From contig JBBRQD010000143.1 in NCBI GenBank assembly GCA_038227045.1, positions 1 through 12,396 on the forward strand: 12,396 nucleotides of DNA. Reading direction: 5' to 3'. A program made the position numbers and the translations under genes. The stretch is from JANXLS01 sp038227045 (lineage in GTDB: Bacteria > Planctomycetota > SZUA-567 > H5-PLA8). Positions 1 through 7,300 of the stretch are shown here, one piece after another (the first letter of the stretch is position 1; every line of letters starts with the position of its first letter). The notes beneath the pieces are model-generated. The model was not told the DNA's origin and ran no database searches. It was given only the letters and a program-made list of their open reading frames with translations.

Positions 1-123
1 GCGAAACTCGGAGGTTTCCCGGGCCGCAAAGGGGATGGGGATCCCGGATGGCAAACGATCTGGCGAGGCTGGCAGCGTCTCGTGTTACTCACCGAAGGTT
101 ATTCTTTGCGCGAAGAATGGTAA
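1..123 (+). CDS. IS4/Tn5-type transposase, C-terminal end (partial)
   Basis: An open frame entering from the left edge encodes 40 residues and stops at TAA 121-123. It includes L-G-G-F-P-G-R-K-G-D-G-D-P-G-W at residues 3-17, followed by T-I-W-R-G-W-Q-R-L and E-G-Y. From family knowledge, the 'LGGFLGRKGDGxPGxxTLWRG' block is the conserved C-terminal tail of IS4-superfamily (Tn5/IS50-like) DDE transposases, so the catalytic residues lie outside the window. Here the family's second Leu is Pro (GGFPGRK). Whether the element is intact cannot be judged from this fragment. The 107 bp to the next gene (124-230) are G-rich, with GGGAGAGGG-like and GGGTGAGGGG words, and should contain the element's end. 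I could not identify a terminal inverted repeat because the other end is missing. Confidence 0.75.
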   Translation, partial: AKLGGFPGRKGDGDPGWQTIWRGWQRLVLLTEGYSLREEW

Positions 124-230
124 GATGTGGGTAAAGACAAGCCCTTGAGGGAGAGGGCGGAAGAGCGCGGCCGTTTGCGCTCGCCGGGTGAGGGGTGGCG
201 TGGATTAATCCTGCGATCTACGAGTACCTT

Positions 231-1835
231 TTACCCCCCGCCGTCCGCACTCTCCGCCCGCTTCGTCACCACTGCCTTCTCCGCCATCCGTGTCTGCAAC
301 GTCGGCCCCCGTGCCGCCGGACCGCGCTTTTTCACGATGTCCTCCACGTCGAGCAGGAACCGGATGCGCAATCCCGACAGCGCGCAAAAAGTCCCGGCAA
401 GAATCACGCAAATCGACGGACAAGCAAGTTCGCCGCCGTGGCTGTTCAGTTCGTCCAGACCCGCGATGTACGCGATCGGACTCACCAGCAGCACCGACTC
501 CGGCTTGATCTTATGGTTCGCCAGCGACACGATCCAAATCAACATCGGCGGAAGAATAATGCCGAGAATCAGCAACAAGAGTCCCACTTTGAAGTAACCG
601 CGCTCCGTATACACCTGGATGTAAAGCAACAGTCCAGTCATCGCAATCGCCACTCCGACGATCATCGTCGTCAGTAGCACTGCATCGTACCCAATCTTAT
701 CATAGGAGTTATTGAAAATGAGCAGCGTAAAGGCAGTCGATACGGCAATGTAGATGGCACAGATTTCAAACATTACCCGCAGCGCCGGCGAATCCTGAAG
801 CCGGTTGGTGCGCTCGAAAACAATCTTCCACTGGTCGTTGCGCAATCCTCGGAACACACGTCCGCGCACCAGTTCCGCGCCGGGAGTCAAAGCAAACGCG
901 AGCATCAACAGAGCCGCCATGTTTACCGAATGAAAAAGCTGCAGTTCATGGATCCCGTTCGGGTTGATATCCGAAAGAATGCTTCCAACCAATAAAAACT
1001 GCAGGATCGCGAACGCCACCATGCCCTGCCGCGGCGTCATGAAAGACAATTCTACGTCGGCAATCCGGCGCGACGTGATCTTGGTGCATAAAAACATGAA
1101 CAATAAATTGGTCGCCAGGAACCCGGCTATGATCGGAATTTCTTTTCCAAAAAATAAAAAGGAGGAACCGCTCAATTTGTAATTGGCGCCGGCGAATTGG
1201 GTCAACATAAAGACCGGGCTGCTCGTGGACCACAGCGACGACGAATTCCACCCATTGAGAACAATGTACGAGGGAATGCCGAGCAGCACGACGATTCCCG
1301 TCGCCTGATTCGTCTTCTCCGCAATGCTCGAACACATCAGCCCGAAACTGCACGTCGCGAGCGCGTACACAAACACCACTATTTCAGATTGAATCAACAC
1401 ATCAAAAGGTATGTCACTGCCCAGGCACGCATACGCCGCAAACGGAACCCCGATGAGTGCCATAAAAGTCGCTTCGGCCGTCGCGCCGAAAAGTTTCCCA
1501 ATTGTCAGCCGCCAAGGCCCCATCGCCACCAGGCGCTGAAAATCAAACGTGCCGCGCTCCTTTTCAAGCGTGATGTTCTGCGCCGCCAGCGCCACGCCGA
1601 ACAGTGTCACCAAGCCCAGTTGGATGCCCACCACCGTAAAGAAATACGTGTGCAGCACCTTCGCCATGGAAAACACGTTCGACCCATTGCGGAAATTTTG
1701 TTTTTCAATAAAAACGGAGAAAGCCAGAATGCCGCCAAGAATCAATCCCGCCGCCCCGCCATAAGTAATCAGCGAACGCACCCGCAGCTTGGAACGCACC
1801 AACCGTCTGAATTCGGGGTTGTCGACGATATACAT
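231..1835 (-). CDS. ABC-2 type transporter permease subunit
   Basis: This 534-residue polytopic inner-membrane protein is the likely membrane half of the exporter whose ATPase is encoded just upstream (1952-2887). The first membrane segment is near residues 23-42 and the second near 63-85. They are followed by the cytoplasmic block E-K-E-R-G-T-F-D at 91-98, the ABC-2 family's conserved 'E(R/K)E.GT' element before the coupling helix. Many further hydrophobic stretches follow, giving roughly twice the length of a six-helix ABC-2 permease, so it probably has about 12 segments or is a fused pair. The C-terminus is short, hydrophilic and basic. I chose ATG 1835 because GGAG lies 5 bases upstream of it; an in-frame ATG at 1859 precedes that ribosome site. 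The substrate is unknown. The gap to the ATPase is about 116 bp and holds a repeat. Confidence 0.85.
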   Translation of the reverse strand: MYIVDNPEFRRLVRSKLRVRSLITYGGAAGLILGGILAFSVFIEKQNFRNGSNVFSMAKVLHTYFFTVVGIQLGLVTLFGVALAAQNITLEKERGTFDFQRLVAMGPWRLTIGKLFGATAEATFMALIGVPFAAYACLGSDIPFDVLIQSEIVVFVYALATCSFGLMCSSIAEKTNQATGIVVLLGIPSYIVLNGWNSSSLWSTSSPVFMLTQFAGANYKLSGSSFLFFGKEIPIIAGFLATNLLFMFLCTKITSRRIADVELSFMTPRQGMVAFAILQFLLVGSILSDINPNGIHELQLFHSVNMAALLMLAFALTPGAELVRGRVFRGLRNDQWKIVFERTNRLQDSPALRVMFEICAIYIAVSTAFTLLIFNNSYDKIGYDAVLLTTMIVGVAIAMTGLLLYIQVYTERGYFKVGLLLLILGIILPPMLIWIVSLANHKIKPESVLLVSPIAYIAGLDELNSHGGELACPSICVILAGTFCALSGLRIRFLLDVEDIVKKRGPAARGPTLQTRMAEKAVVTKRAESADGGG

Positions 1836-1857
1836 TAAAACTCCACTGTTCAATCCC

Positions 1858-1928
1858 AATTGAACGCAGATAAATCAACTAAAAACCATCTGCGGTAATC
1901 CGTGTTCATTTGCGTTCATCCGCGATTA
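1858..1928. repeat. Intergenic repeat with 10-bp units, related to the copy at 7861-7945
   Basis: Four imperfect consecutive 10-mers of the form TCYGYGNNNA occupy 1889-1928 (TCTGCGGTAA, TCCGTGTTCA, TTTGCGTTCA, TCCGCGATTA). A short opposing arm lies to the left: TGAACGCA at 1861-1868 is the inverse of TGCGTTCA at 1911-1918. It sits between the ABC ATPase and permease genes. The unit and arrangement match the element upstream of lpxB, so these are two members of one interspersed repeat family. This copy is more degenerate. Confidence 0.65.
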
Positions 1929-1951
1929 AGTAGGCCCCCGATAAACCAGTG

Positions 1952-2887
1952 TCAATTCGTAGCTCCAGTCGAAAGCCGCAAAAACAAATCCTCAAGATTT
2001 TCAGTCTTCGGAAAAAACGCAACGACGGGCACATGGCCTTCCACGAGCTTCTTATGCAATTCCGGCAGATCTTCGCGAGTGCCGGTGAATCCGATTTCAA
2101 GCTTCCCGTTTTCAATCCGAACGCTGGACACCATCGGCAGCGGCTCGATCACCTTCGCAGCCTCTTCAGGCACGCCAAGGACTTCGAGAACAAGGCGGAG
2201 TTGCGTGCGCGTTTCGGCCAGAATCTTGTCGATCGAACCGGCCACAATCAGCCGCCCGAGTTCCATGATGCCAACCGTGTCGCACATATCCGAAAGCTCG
2301 GTCAGAATATGCGAACTGACGATCACCGTGGTGCCGCGGCCGCGTAGCGTTTTCAATAAATCGCGCAGCGAAATACGCGCAATCGGATCGAGACCGTTGG
2401 CCGGCTCGTCGAGTAAAACCACTTTCGGTTCGTAGACCAGCATGCGCGCAATGCCCAACCGCTGCCGCATGCCACGCGACAGTGCGCCGACCAGATCATC
2501 GCGTTTATGAGTCAACTGAACGAGGTCGAGAACGCTGTCGAGTTTATCGTATGTCGATTCGACGTTGTAAGCCCCGCAGTAATAGTCGAGATATTCCCAG
2601 ACTTTGAGATCGTCGTAGAGTCCGAACGTGTCCGAAAGATAGCCGATGCGCCGCCGCACTTCGACGGGATTCTCGGCCGCATCAATGCCATCGACTTCAA
2701 TCATTCCCGACGTCGGCCGCAACAGCGTCGCCAACATGCGCAGAGTCGTCGTCTTCCCCGCCCCATTCGGCCCAATAAAGCCAAAAATCGTGCTGGGAGG
2801 CACCGCCAGCGCCACATCGGAAACCGCCGTCAACCCCCCAAACTTCCGCGTCAACCCGCTGGTCTTGATCAAAGGATCGGTCTCCAT
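1952..2887 (-). CDS. ABC transporter ATP-binding protein
   Basis: This 311-residue nucleotide-binding subunit is expected to power the ABC-2 permease encoded next (231-1835). The Walker A motif GPNGAGKTT is at 39-47, the signature LSRGMRQRL at 136-144, Walker B VVLLDE at 156-161, the D-loop GLD at 165-167 and the switch histidine H193 in SSH. The Q-loop position is acidic (IGYLSD, 81-86), as is frequent in this DrrA/CcmA-like exporter group. The second signature Gly is replaced by Arg (LSRG rather than LSGG). After about residue 220 there is a C-terminal regulatory extension of the kind seen in antibiotic, lipid and Cu (NosF)-type exporters. ATG 2887 has no strong Shine-Dalgarno sequence. sufS ends 45 bp upstream, so read-through from sufS is possible although a functional link is not evident. 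Confidence 0.92.
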   Translation of the reverse strand: METDPLIKTSGLTRKFGGLTAVSDVALAVPPSTIFGFIGPNGAGKTTTLRMLATLLRPTSGMIEVDGIDAAENPVEVRRRIGYLSDTFGLYDDLKVWEYLDYYCGAYNVESTYDKLDSVLDLVQLTHKRDDLVGALSRGMRQRLGIARMLVYEPKVVLLDEPANGLDPIARISLRDLLKTLRGRGTTVIVSSHILTELSDMCDTVGIMELGRLIVAGSIDKILAETRTQLRLVLEVLGVPEEAAKVIEPLPMVSSVRIENGKLEIGFTGTREDLPELHKKLVEGHVPVVAFFPKTENLEDLFLRLSTGATN

Positions 2888-2932
2888 ACGTTCGGGGCGA
2901 CAAAATGGAAAATGGCAAATGAATCCGTTACC

Positions 2933-4195
2933 TTATCGCGCCCCTTTCGGCTTGTCAAACCAACCCCTTACCTTCTCCAACCCCGCCACCAGCGCGTCAA
3001 TATCGCTCCTCGTCGAATACAACGACACGCTCATCCGCGCGGTGCTGGACGCGTCCAGCCAGTCCATCAACGGCTGCGCGCAGTGATGCCCCGCGCGAAC
3101 CGCCACGCCTTCCTGGTCGAGAATATGCGCGATGTCGTGCGCATGAATGTCCTCGAACTCAAACGAAATCACGCCCGAGCGCAGCTCCATATTGCGAGTG
3201 CCATGAATCTTGATGCCCTTCACGCCCGCCAACTTTTCCAACGCGTAGCCCAGCAGGCTTTTTTCATGAGCCCGAACATTTGCCATGCCCGCCGCCTGCA
3301 AATACTCGACAGCCGCCAGCATCCCCGCCGTTTCGGCGATCGGCGGCGTGCCCGCTTCAAAGCGCAACGGCGGCTCTTTGTACGTCGACGAATCGACCCG
3401 CACCTCTTCAATCATCTCGCCGCCGCCCAGAAACGGATTCATTGTTTCAAGCAGCGCGTACTTTCCATACAAGCAACCTAGGCCCGTCGGTCCCAGCATT
3501 TTGTGCGCTGAAAAACTATAGAAATCCGCATCCAGCGCCCGCACATCCACAGGCAGATGCGGCACCGCCTGACATCCGTCCACCGCGAAAATTGCCCCCG
3601 CCGCATGAACCTTCTTCGCGATCTCCGCAACCGGATTAATCGTTCCAAGCACGTTCGACACATGCGTCAGCGCCACGATCTTGACTTTGCCGCTGGCAAG
3701 CAACGTGTCGAGATGCGCGAGATCAAGCAGCCCGTCGGCCGTCAACTTCACACCCTTGACCATGCAGCCCTTATCCTTCGCCAGCAAATGCCACGGCACC
3801 AGATTGCTATGGTGCTCCATTTGGCTGACCACAATCTCGTCACCCGCCGTGAGAAATTTCCGGCCGTACCCATGAGCGATAAGATTGATCGCCTCCGTCG
3901 CGTTCTTAGTCCAGGCAATCTCTTCCGGCTTAGCCGCGTTGATGAACTGCGCGACTTTCGCCCGCGCCCCCTCGTAAATCTCAGTCGCCCGTTCGGCGAG
4001 CACATGCAGTCCGCGATGCACGTTGGCATTGCTGAATTCATAATAATGCGACATCGCGTCAATGACCGCTTTGGGCTTCTGCGATGTGGCGGCGGAATCA
4101 AGATAAACCAGCGGCTTCCCGCCATACACGGTCTGATGAAGAATCGGAAAATCGCGGCGGTATTTCTCCGCGTCAAAAACAACTTCGGTAGCCAT
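2933..4195 (-). CDS. sufS: Cysteine desulfurase, SufS/CsdA type (group II)
   Basis: This is a PLP enzyme that removes sulfur from L-cysteine as an enzyme persulfide, giving alanine and sulfur for Fe-S cluster assembly in the cytosol. The 420-residue length is normal for SufS. The N-terminus has the typical R-x-x-F-P-I-L and L-V-Y-L-D-S-A-A-T-S-Q-K-P. Visible residues are: His-His at 128-129 (stacks on PLP), D206 in VDGCQ, the Schiff-base lysine K232 in FSAHKM, the R-F-E-A-G-T-P block at 278-284, and the catalytic C372 in RAGHHCAQP. The short loop around this Cys marks group II. ATG 4195 is chosen because AAAGAGAG precedes it and the protein then begins like its family; an upstream in-frame start at 4303 would add 36 unconserved residues. 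No sufBCD, sufE or sufU lies in the window, so its sulfur acceptor is encoded elsewhere. Confidence 0.95.
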   Translation of the reverse strand: MATEVVFDAEKYRRDFPILHQTVYGGKPLVYLDSAATSQKPKAVIDAMSHYYEFSNANVHRGLHVLAERATEIYEGARAKVAQFINAAKPEEIAWTKNATEAINLIAHGYGRKFLTAGDEIVVSQMEHHSNLVPWHLLAKDKGCMVKGVKLTADGLLDLAHLDTLLASGKVKIVALTHVSNVLGTINPVAEIAKKVHAAGAIFAVDGCQAVPHLPVDVRALDADFYSFSAHKMLGPTGLGCLYGKYALLETMNPFLGGGEMIEEVRVDSSTYKEPPLRFEAGTPPIAETAGMLAAVEYLQAAGMANVRAHEKSLLGYALEKLAGVKGIKIHGTRNMELRSGVISFEFEDIHAHDIAHILDQEGVAVRAGHHCAQPLMDWLDASSTARMSVSLYSTRSDIDALVAGLEKVRGWFDKPKGAR

Positions 4196-4284
4196 TTTAT
4201 GTCTCTCTTTCGTGTTGAGCAAAGCACTGCCCCGTGCCGCTTGCAGACAGCGGTACTCCGCCGCCCCATTTAACGGGCTGCTTA

Positions 4285-4312
4285 ATTCTAACACGCAAGA
4301 CACGTCTTACAA
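4285..4312 (-). promoter_or_regulatory. Possible sigma70-type promoter for sufS
   Basis: Read on the minus strand, TTGTAA (4312-4307) and TAGAAT (4290-4285) are separated by 16 bp. They match the -35 and -10 consensus at 4/6 and 5/6 positions and would give a leader of about 80 nt before ATG 4195. Within the spacer lies a small inverted repeat, AAGAC-GT-GTCTT (4308-4297), which could be an operator. It does not resemble a known IscR or SufR site well enough to name. This is motif matching only. Confidence 0.3.
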
Positions 4313-4356
4313 TAAATTGAATTTGAAGGCGGCCAAATCACAAAACGATTCGTGCG

Positions 4357-5514
4357 TCACGGCCGCGCCGGCTGCTCGCTGCGGTCGAGCACCGTGCCGG
4401 ATAGGTCTTTGATTTCAACGATCACCGTCTTCGCGCCGCGATTGACAGTCAACAAAATATAGGTTGCTTCCGCGCTGAAGAACTTCGACTGCGGATCGGC
4501 GTATTTCGCGCCAGTGCCAAGCGCCGTATTGAAGTACGAGTACCCGTCGACCTCCGCGCGTTCGCCAAAATAGCCGAATCCCGAAATCGTCGTCGTTCCC
4601 TGGCGGAACAGCTTGTGCCACTCGCCCTTTTCAGTGTTGCGCATTGACGAATTGCGCTCGTTATGCAGCGTCACGACAAGCGCCCGATCGCGCCGCGCGA
4701 TCTGCGTGCGGTACCATTCGAACTGCTCTGACCCCGCGCTGAAGGCATGGCCGGTCTGCCAATTCGTTCCAAAATCGCTGGTGTGCTCCAGGTCCAGTGC
4801 AATGAAGCGCAGGTCAAACGCCGGCACATCGAAGCGCCATTTCCAGCCCTCGTCGGGTAGCGGAAAAAATTTCAGGAACGCGGTGGCGTCAACATCGTAA
4901 ACGGGCTCCGCGGGCGGCTTGGGGCCGGGCCCACGCGATCGCATCTCGCGATCGTGATTGCCCAGCGCCGGCATCACGGGCACAGAACGAAACAGCGCCG
5001 GGTATTTGGCGATTAATTGAGAGAAAGGTTTGACGCAGTCTTTAACGCCCGAACCGCAAAGCGTGTGCAAACAGGTGATGCTATCACCTGCAATGAACAG
5101 CACATGCGGGTCGTCGTGCAGGATCGTCGAAAGGTCCGGGCGGGCTTGCCAATCGGCCACCACCACCGCTCGAAATTGCTGGCCAGCGTAGCGCTTGACG
5201 GTAGCAACTTTCGATCGCTGGCCGGCGGTTTCCACGGCATAATGCAACGGCTGTTCGCCGTCGCCAAATGGAATTTCAACATGGTGGAGCACGACGCTTT
5301 CGGCCACGCTGACCGTCTCGCTCAATGCATCGGTGGCTCCAAAATGAACCACCGAATCGCCGGGCGCGTCGGTTTCCCAATTCAAAACAATGCGCGCGGG
5401 ATTGTTGCTTTTGTGCGTCAACCAGACGCGCTCAATGGGCTCCGCGCTGGAGGCGCTGAGGACGAAAACTAATAGTAGGGCGAACGTAAATAATTTAAGC
5501 ATGATGGGTTTCAT
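4357..5514 (-). CDS. Secreted purple-acid-phosphatase-like metallophosphoesterase
   Basis: This 385-residue exported protein has a signal peptide at about residues 1-24 (Lys-containing start, then a Leu/Phe/Val-rich core ending S-A-S-S-A). A beta-rich fibronectin-like N-terminal domain (about 26-110) resembles that of purple acid phosphatases, and a calcineurin-like domain follows (about 115-370). Of the five family metal motifs, D121 (ADWQ), GD at 143-144, GNHD at 185-188 and VTLH at 281-284 are recognisable. The final GHxH motif is not: its place reads S-G-F-G-Y-F-G (311-317). The usual tyrosine of GDxxY is T147. The enzyme may therefore be weak, altered in metal use, or non-catalytic. An alternative start at 5502 (MLKLF) has a GGATGA ribosome site 8 bases upstream and keeps the signal peptide. 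The DUF1080-like gene ends 25 bp upstream, suggesting cotranscription. Confidence 0.75.
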   Translation of the reverse strand: MKPIMLKLFTFALLLVFVLSASSAEPIERVWLTHKSNNPARIVLNWETDAPGDSVVHFGATDALSETVSVAESVVLHHVEIPFGDGEQPLHYAVETAGQRSKVATVKRYAGQQFRAVVVADWQARPDLSTILHDDPHVLFIAGDSITCLHTLCGSGVKDCVKPFSQLIAKYPALFRSVPVMPALGNHDREMRSRGPGPKPPAEPVYDVDATAFLKFFPLPDEGWKWRFDVPAFDLRFIALDLEHTSDFGTNWQTGHAFSAGSEQFEWYRTQIARRDRALVVTLHNERNSSMRNTEKGEWHKLFRQGTTTISGFGYFGERAEVDGYSYFNTALGTGAKYADPQSKFFSAEATYILLTVNRGAKTVIVEIKDLSGTVLDRSEQPARP

Positions 5515-5539
5515 CCGAAAGAATCATACTCTGTATTCT

Positions 5540-6313
5540 CTACTTCTTAAGCCCCGCCAAAACCGCCTCGCGGTGAGCCGCCCAATCCGGCGCCGCCGTG
5601 GCCTCCCAGACTTTCATGCCTTTCAGACAACTCGACTTCCCAGAAATCTCAAAGCCAATCGCATTCTTGGTGGGATGATCGATACCTTGAGACTTCAAAT
5701 ACGCCGCGGGCTTTCCATCGATACCGACGAGCATTTCGTCACCGACAATCTCAACACGGACCAAATGCCATTGTGTAAGATCGACATCGGGTTTGAACGC
5801 GGCCGATTTGTCCTTGATGCTCTCGCGCAGCTTGGTCTTCTCCTCAGCCGTCGTGGCCGGATCCTTCATCTTGTCGAAGATCTCGTTCTTCATCGAACCG
5901 AACTTGTAATCGGCCACATCAACTTTGGCGGGATAAAGAGTGGCACGCAGGATATGTCCCGCATGAGCCTCCTTATAGTTGCTGTCATTGATCATCAGAT
6001 GACAGGCCTTACCGCCTTCGAATTTCGCGGAATATTCGACGACGATGTCCTTGAACTGGAAATTGGGTTTAACGTAAGCATAAGCCCCGTGCTTGTCCTC
6101 GGGATTCTCGGCCCCGGTGACGACACCGTCCTTGATCGCAAAGAAGCCCTTGCCGATCCGCCACTTCGGCGCCATCTCAGCGCGCGCGAAATCATCTTCG
6201 AAAAGCAGTTTGCCCGGAGTGGCCAGACCCGTTTGAACATCGGCAGCGAAGCTCGATACAGCCAACGACACGGCGACGATACAGACGAACAAAATGCGTA
6301 GCACAGGATTCAT
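5540..6313 (-). CDS. Secreted DUF1080-like (3-keto-disaccharide hydrolase fold) protein
   Basis: This 257-residue protein has a clear signal peptide (residues 1-23, hydrophobic I-L-F-V-C-I-V-A-V core, cleavage after S-F-A). The mature part begins L-L-F-E-D-D-F (37-43), then W-R-I-G-K-G-F-F-A-I-K-D-G-V (51-64). It ends with W-H-L-V-R-V-E-I-V-G-D-E (182-193) and V-G-I-D-G-K-P at 196-202. That layout (a 'DDF' opening, 'W.v.dGvl', 'FkdivvE', 'W..v.ve..g....vdG') is the concanavalin-like jelly roll of DUF1080/PF06439, which is abundant in Planctomycetota, Verrucomicrobiota and Acidobacteriota. The substrate is unknown, but carbohydrate is likely. A charged, probably helical insert (about 143-172, rich in K, E and T) is unusual for the fold. 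ATG 6313 is supported by AAGGGAA upstream and by the signal peptide; the frame is open further upstream, to 6415, and would overlap the preceding gene. Confidence 0.7.
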   Translation of the reverse strand: MNPVLRILFVCIVAVSLAVSSFAADVQTGLATPGKLLFEDDFARAEMAPKWRIGKGFFAIKDGVVTGAENPEDKHGAYAYVKPNFQFKDIVVEYSAKFEGGKACHLMINDSNYKEAHAGHILRATLYPAKVDVADYKFGSMKNEIFDKMKDPATTAEEKTKLRESIKDKSAAFKPDVDLTQWHLVRVEIVGDEMLVGIDGKPAAYLKSQGIDHPTKNAIGFEISGKSSCLKGMKVWEATAAPDWAAHREAVLAGLKK

Positions 6314-6389
6314 TGCGGAATTCCCTTGATAGGATTTTAAGGAGAGGCACTCAACGCGATTACGCGACGACTTGCTTATACACCGCGTT

Positions 6390-7001
6390 TTAAAAGACCT
6401 CCGGCCGATACACATTCGGCGGAAGACTTGGCGCGTCCGATTTTGATCCCTGGGTTTTGAACGCAGCGCCGGTGTTGTGACCGACGATGTCCGCGATAAT
6501 CTTCAGGTGATGCAGAATGTGAATTTCGAGGAAGCGCAGCCATTGCATCTTCGTAAGTCCGCCCAGGAATGGATGCGGATAAAGCGCCTCATCGCCGGCA
6601 ATTTGCCTGTAAATCACCGTGAGGCCATCGAGCAAACTCGTATTCCGTTCGACGTCGTCCATTAAATCCACATGGATGTTCATCTTGGGAAGAACCGCGT
6701 CGGGCACTTGCGCCTGCCCGCGCGGAATGACGCCGGATTCGAGAATCCGCAGCGCGTCCAGGCCAGCAGGCTGAACATTTCCCAAGTCCATCGCGCCGCT
6801 GTCGCCCGAAAGAATCAACACCGCCTGTGCGTTGACCGCAAGCGTGTGTTCGATGTGCTGCCCCACCGACCACAACGACACTTTCTCAAATTTCTCGCTC
6901 GCATATTTGCAGCGCGGTTTAAGCTGGGATGTCAGCAAAAAAACGCGGCGACACGCGTCGTATGCCTCCATGATCTTCTGGCCATCGAGATTTGCGAACA
7001 T
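6390..7001 (-). CDS. DinB/YfiT-superfamily (DUF1569-like) putative metal-dependent enzyme
   Basis: This 203-residue, mostly helical cytoplasmic protein has the DinB four-helix-bundle hallmarks. They are: S-V-G-Q-H-I-E-H (45-52) in the second helix, P-H-P-F-L-G-G-L-T-K-M-Q-W (142-154), which closely resembles the DUF1569 'HPfFGkLt..qW' segment, and H-I-L-H-H (161-165) in the last helix. H49, H161 and H165 are placed as the family's three-histidine metal ligands. Superfamily members include thiol transferases such as maleylpyruvate isomerase and mycothiol- or bacillithiol-dependent enzymes. The reaction here cannot be assigned. About 30 C-terminal residues after the bundle look disordered (S, P, N rich). 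ATG 7001 has a weak AGGTGG upstream. It is the first gene of the leftward series, 76 bp before the DUF1080-like gene. Confidence 0.7.
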   Translation of the reverse strand: MFANLDGQKIMEAYDACRRVFLLTSQLKPRCKYASEKFEKVSLWSVGQHIEHTLAVNAQAVLILSGDSGAMDLGNVQPAGLDALRILESGVIPRGQAQVPDAVLPKMNIHVDLMDDVERNTSLLDGLTVIYRQIAGDEALYPHPFLGGLTKMQWLRFLEIHILHHLKIIADIVGHNTGAAFKTQGSKSDAPSLPPNVYRPEVF

Positions 7002-7113
7002 GACCCCACCACCTGTTCAGAGCGCGTTCGAAAACCATCTCGCTTCGGTCAAGACACATTTTAAATGCTCGCGCAACATTGACGAGTCATTTCTTAAAGA
7101 TTCAAAATAGGAG

Positions 7114-7233
7114 TTAGAGGGCAGCCTTCGTCTGCGTAAGGGATTAGGGAAGTAAAAATAATGATGATTCGTATCGAATCAGGAATTTGCTGTCCCCTAG
7201 CCCCTAACCCCTAAGCGGCGCAGCCGTCTCTAA
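7114..7233. repeat. 120-bp imperfect concentric palindrome in the divergent intergenic region
   Basis: The 299 bp between the DinB-like gene and moaB hold no gene. Three nested inverted pairs share one centre near 7173: TTAGAG (7114-7119) with CTCTAA (7228-7233); TAAGGGATTAGGG (7137-7149) with the complement of TTAGGGGTTAGGG (7201-7214 region, 11 of 13 matching); and TGATTCG-TAT-CGAATCA (7165-7181, perfect 7-bp arms). It lies between two divergent starts, so it is not a shared terminator. A palindromic, REP- or MITE-like mobile repeat or a cruciform-forming regulatory site are the main alternatives. Confidence 0.55.
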
Positions 7234-7300
7234 TCCTTAATCGAGTTCGATTCCGCGTTTGCACTTTCCCTTAACCGCTCCGCCCGGTAAAAAAACACGC

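Noticed and set aside
2507..3481. Plus-strand open frame of 324 aa across the ABC ATPase and sufS
   Set aside because: It crosses two well-supported minus-strand genes and gives an R/H/P/Q-rich product typical of an antisense shadow.
4197..4308. tRNA or small RNA in the sufS leader
   Set aside because: I found no cloverleaf, GTTCRA-type T-loop or strong hairpin with a T-run.
5390..6301. Plus-strand frame of 303 aa opposite the DUF1080-like gene
   Set aside because: The minus-strand gene has a signal peptide, a ribosome site and family motifs; the plus-strand product has none.
7114..7233. Riboswitch (Mo-co type) upstream of moaB
   Set aside because: The region shows a symmetric palindrome rather than the multi-helix Moco aptamer layout, and the inverted arms contain repeat-like CCCCTAACCCC words.
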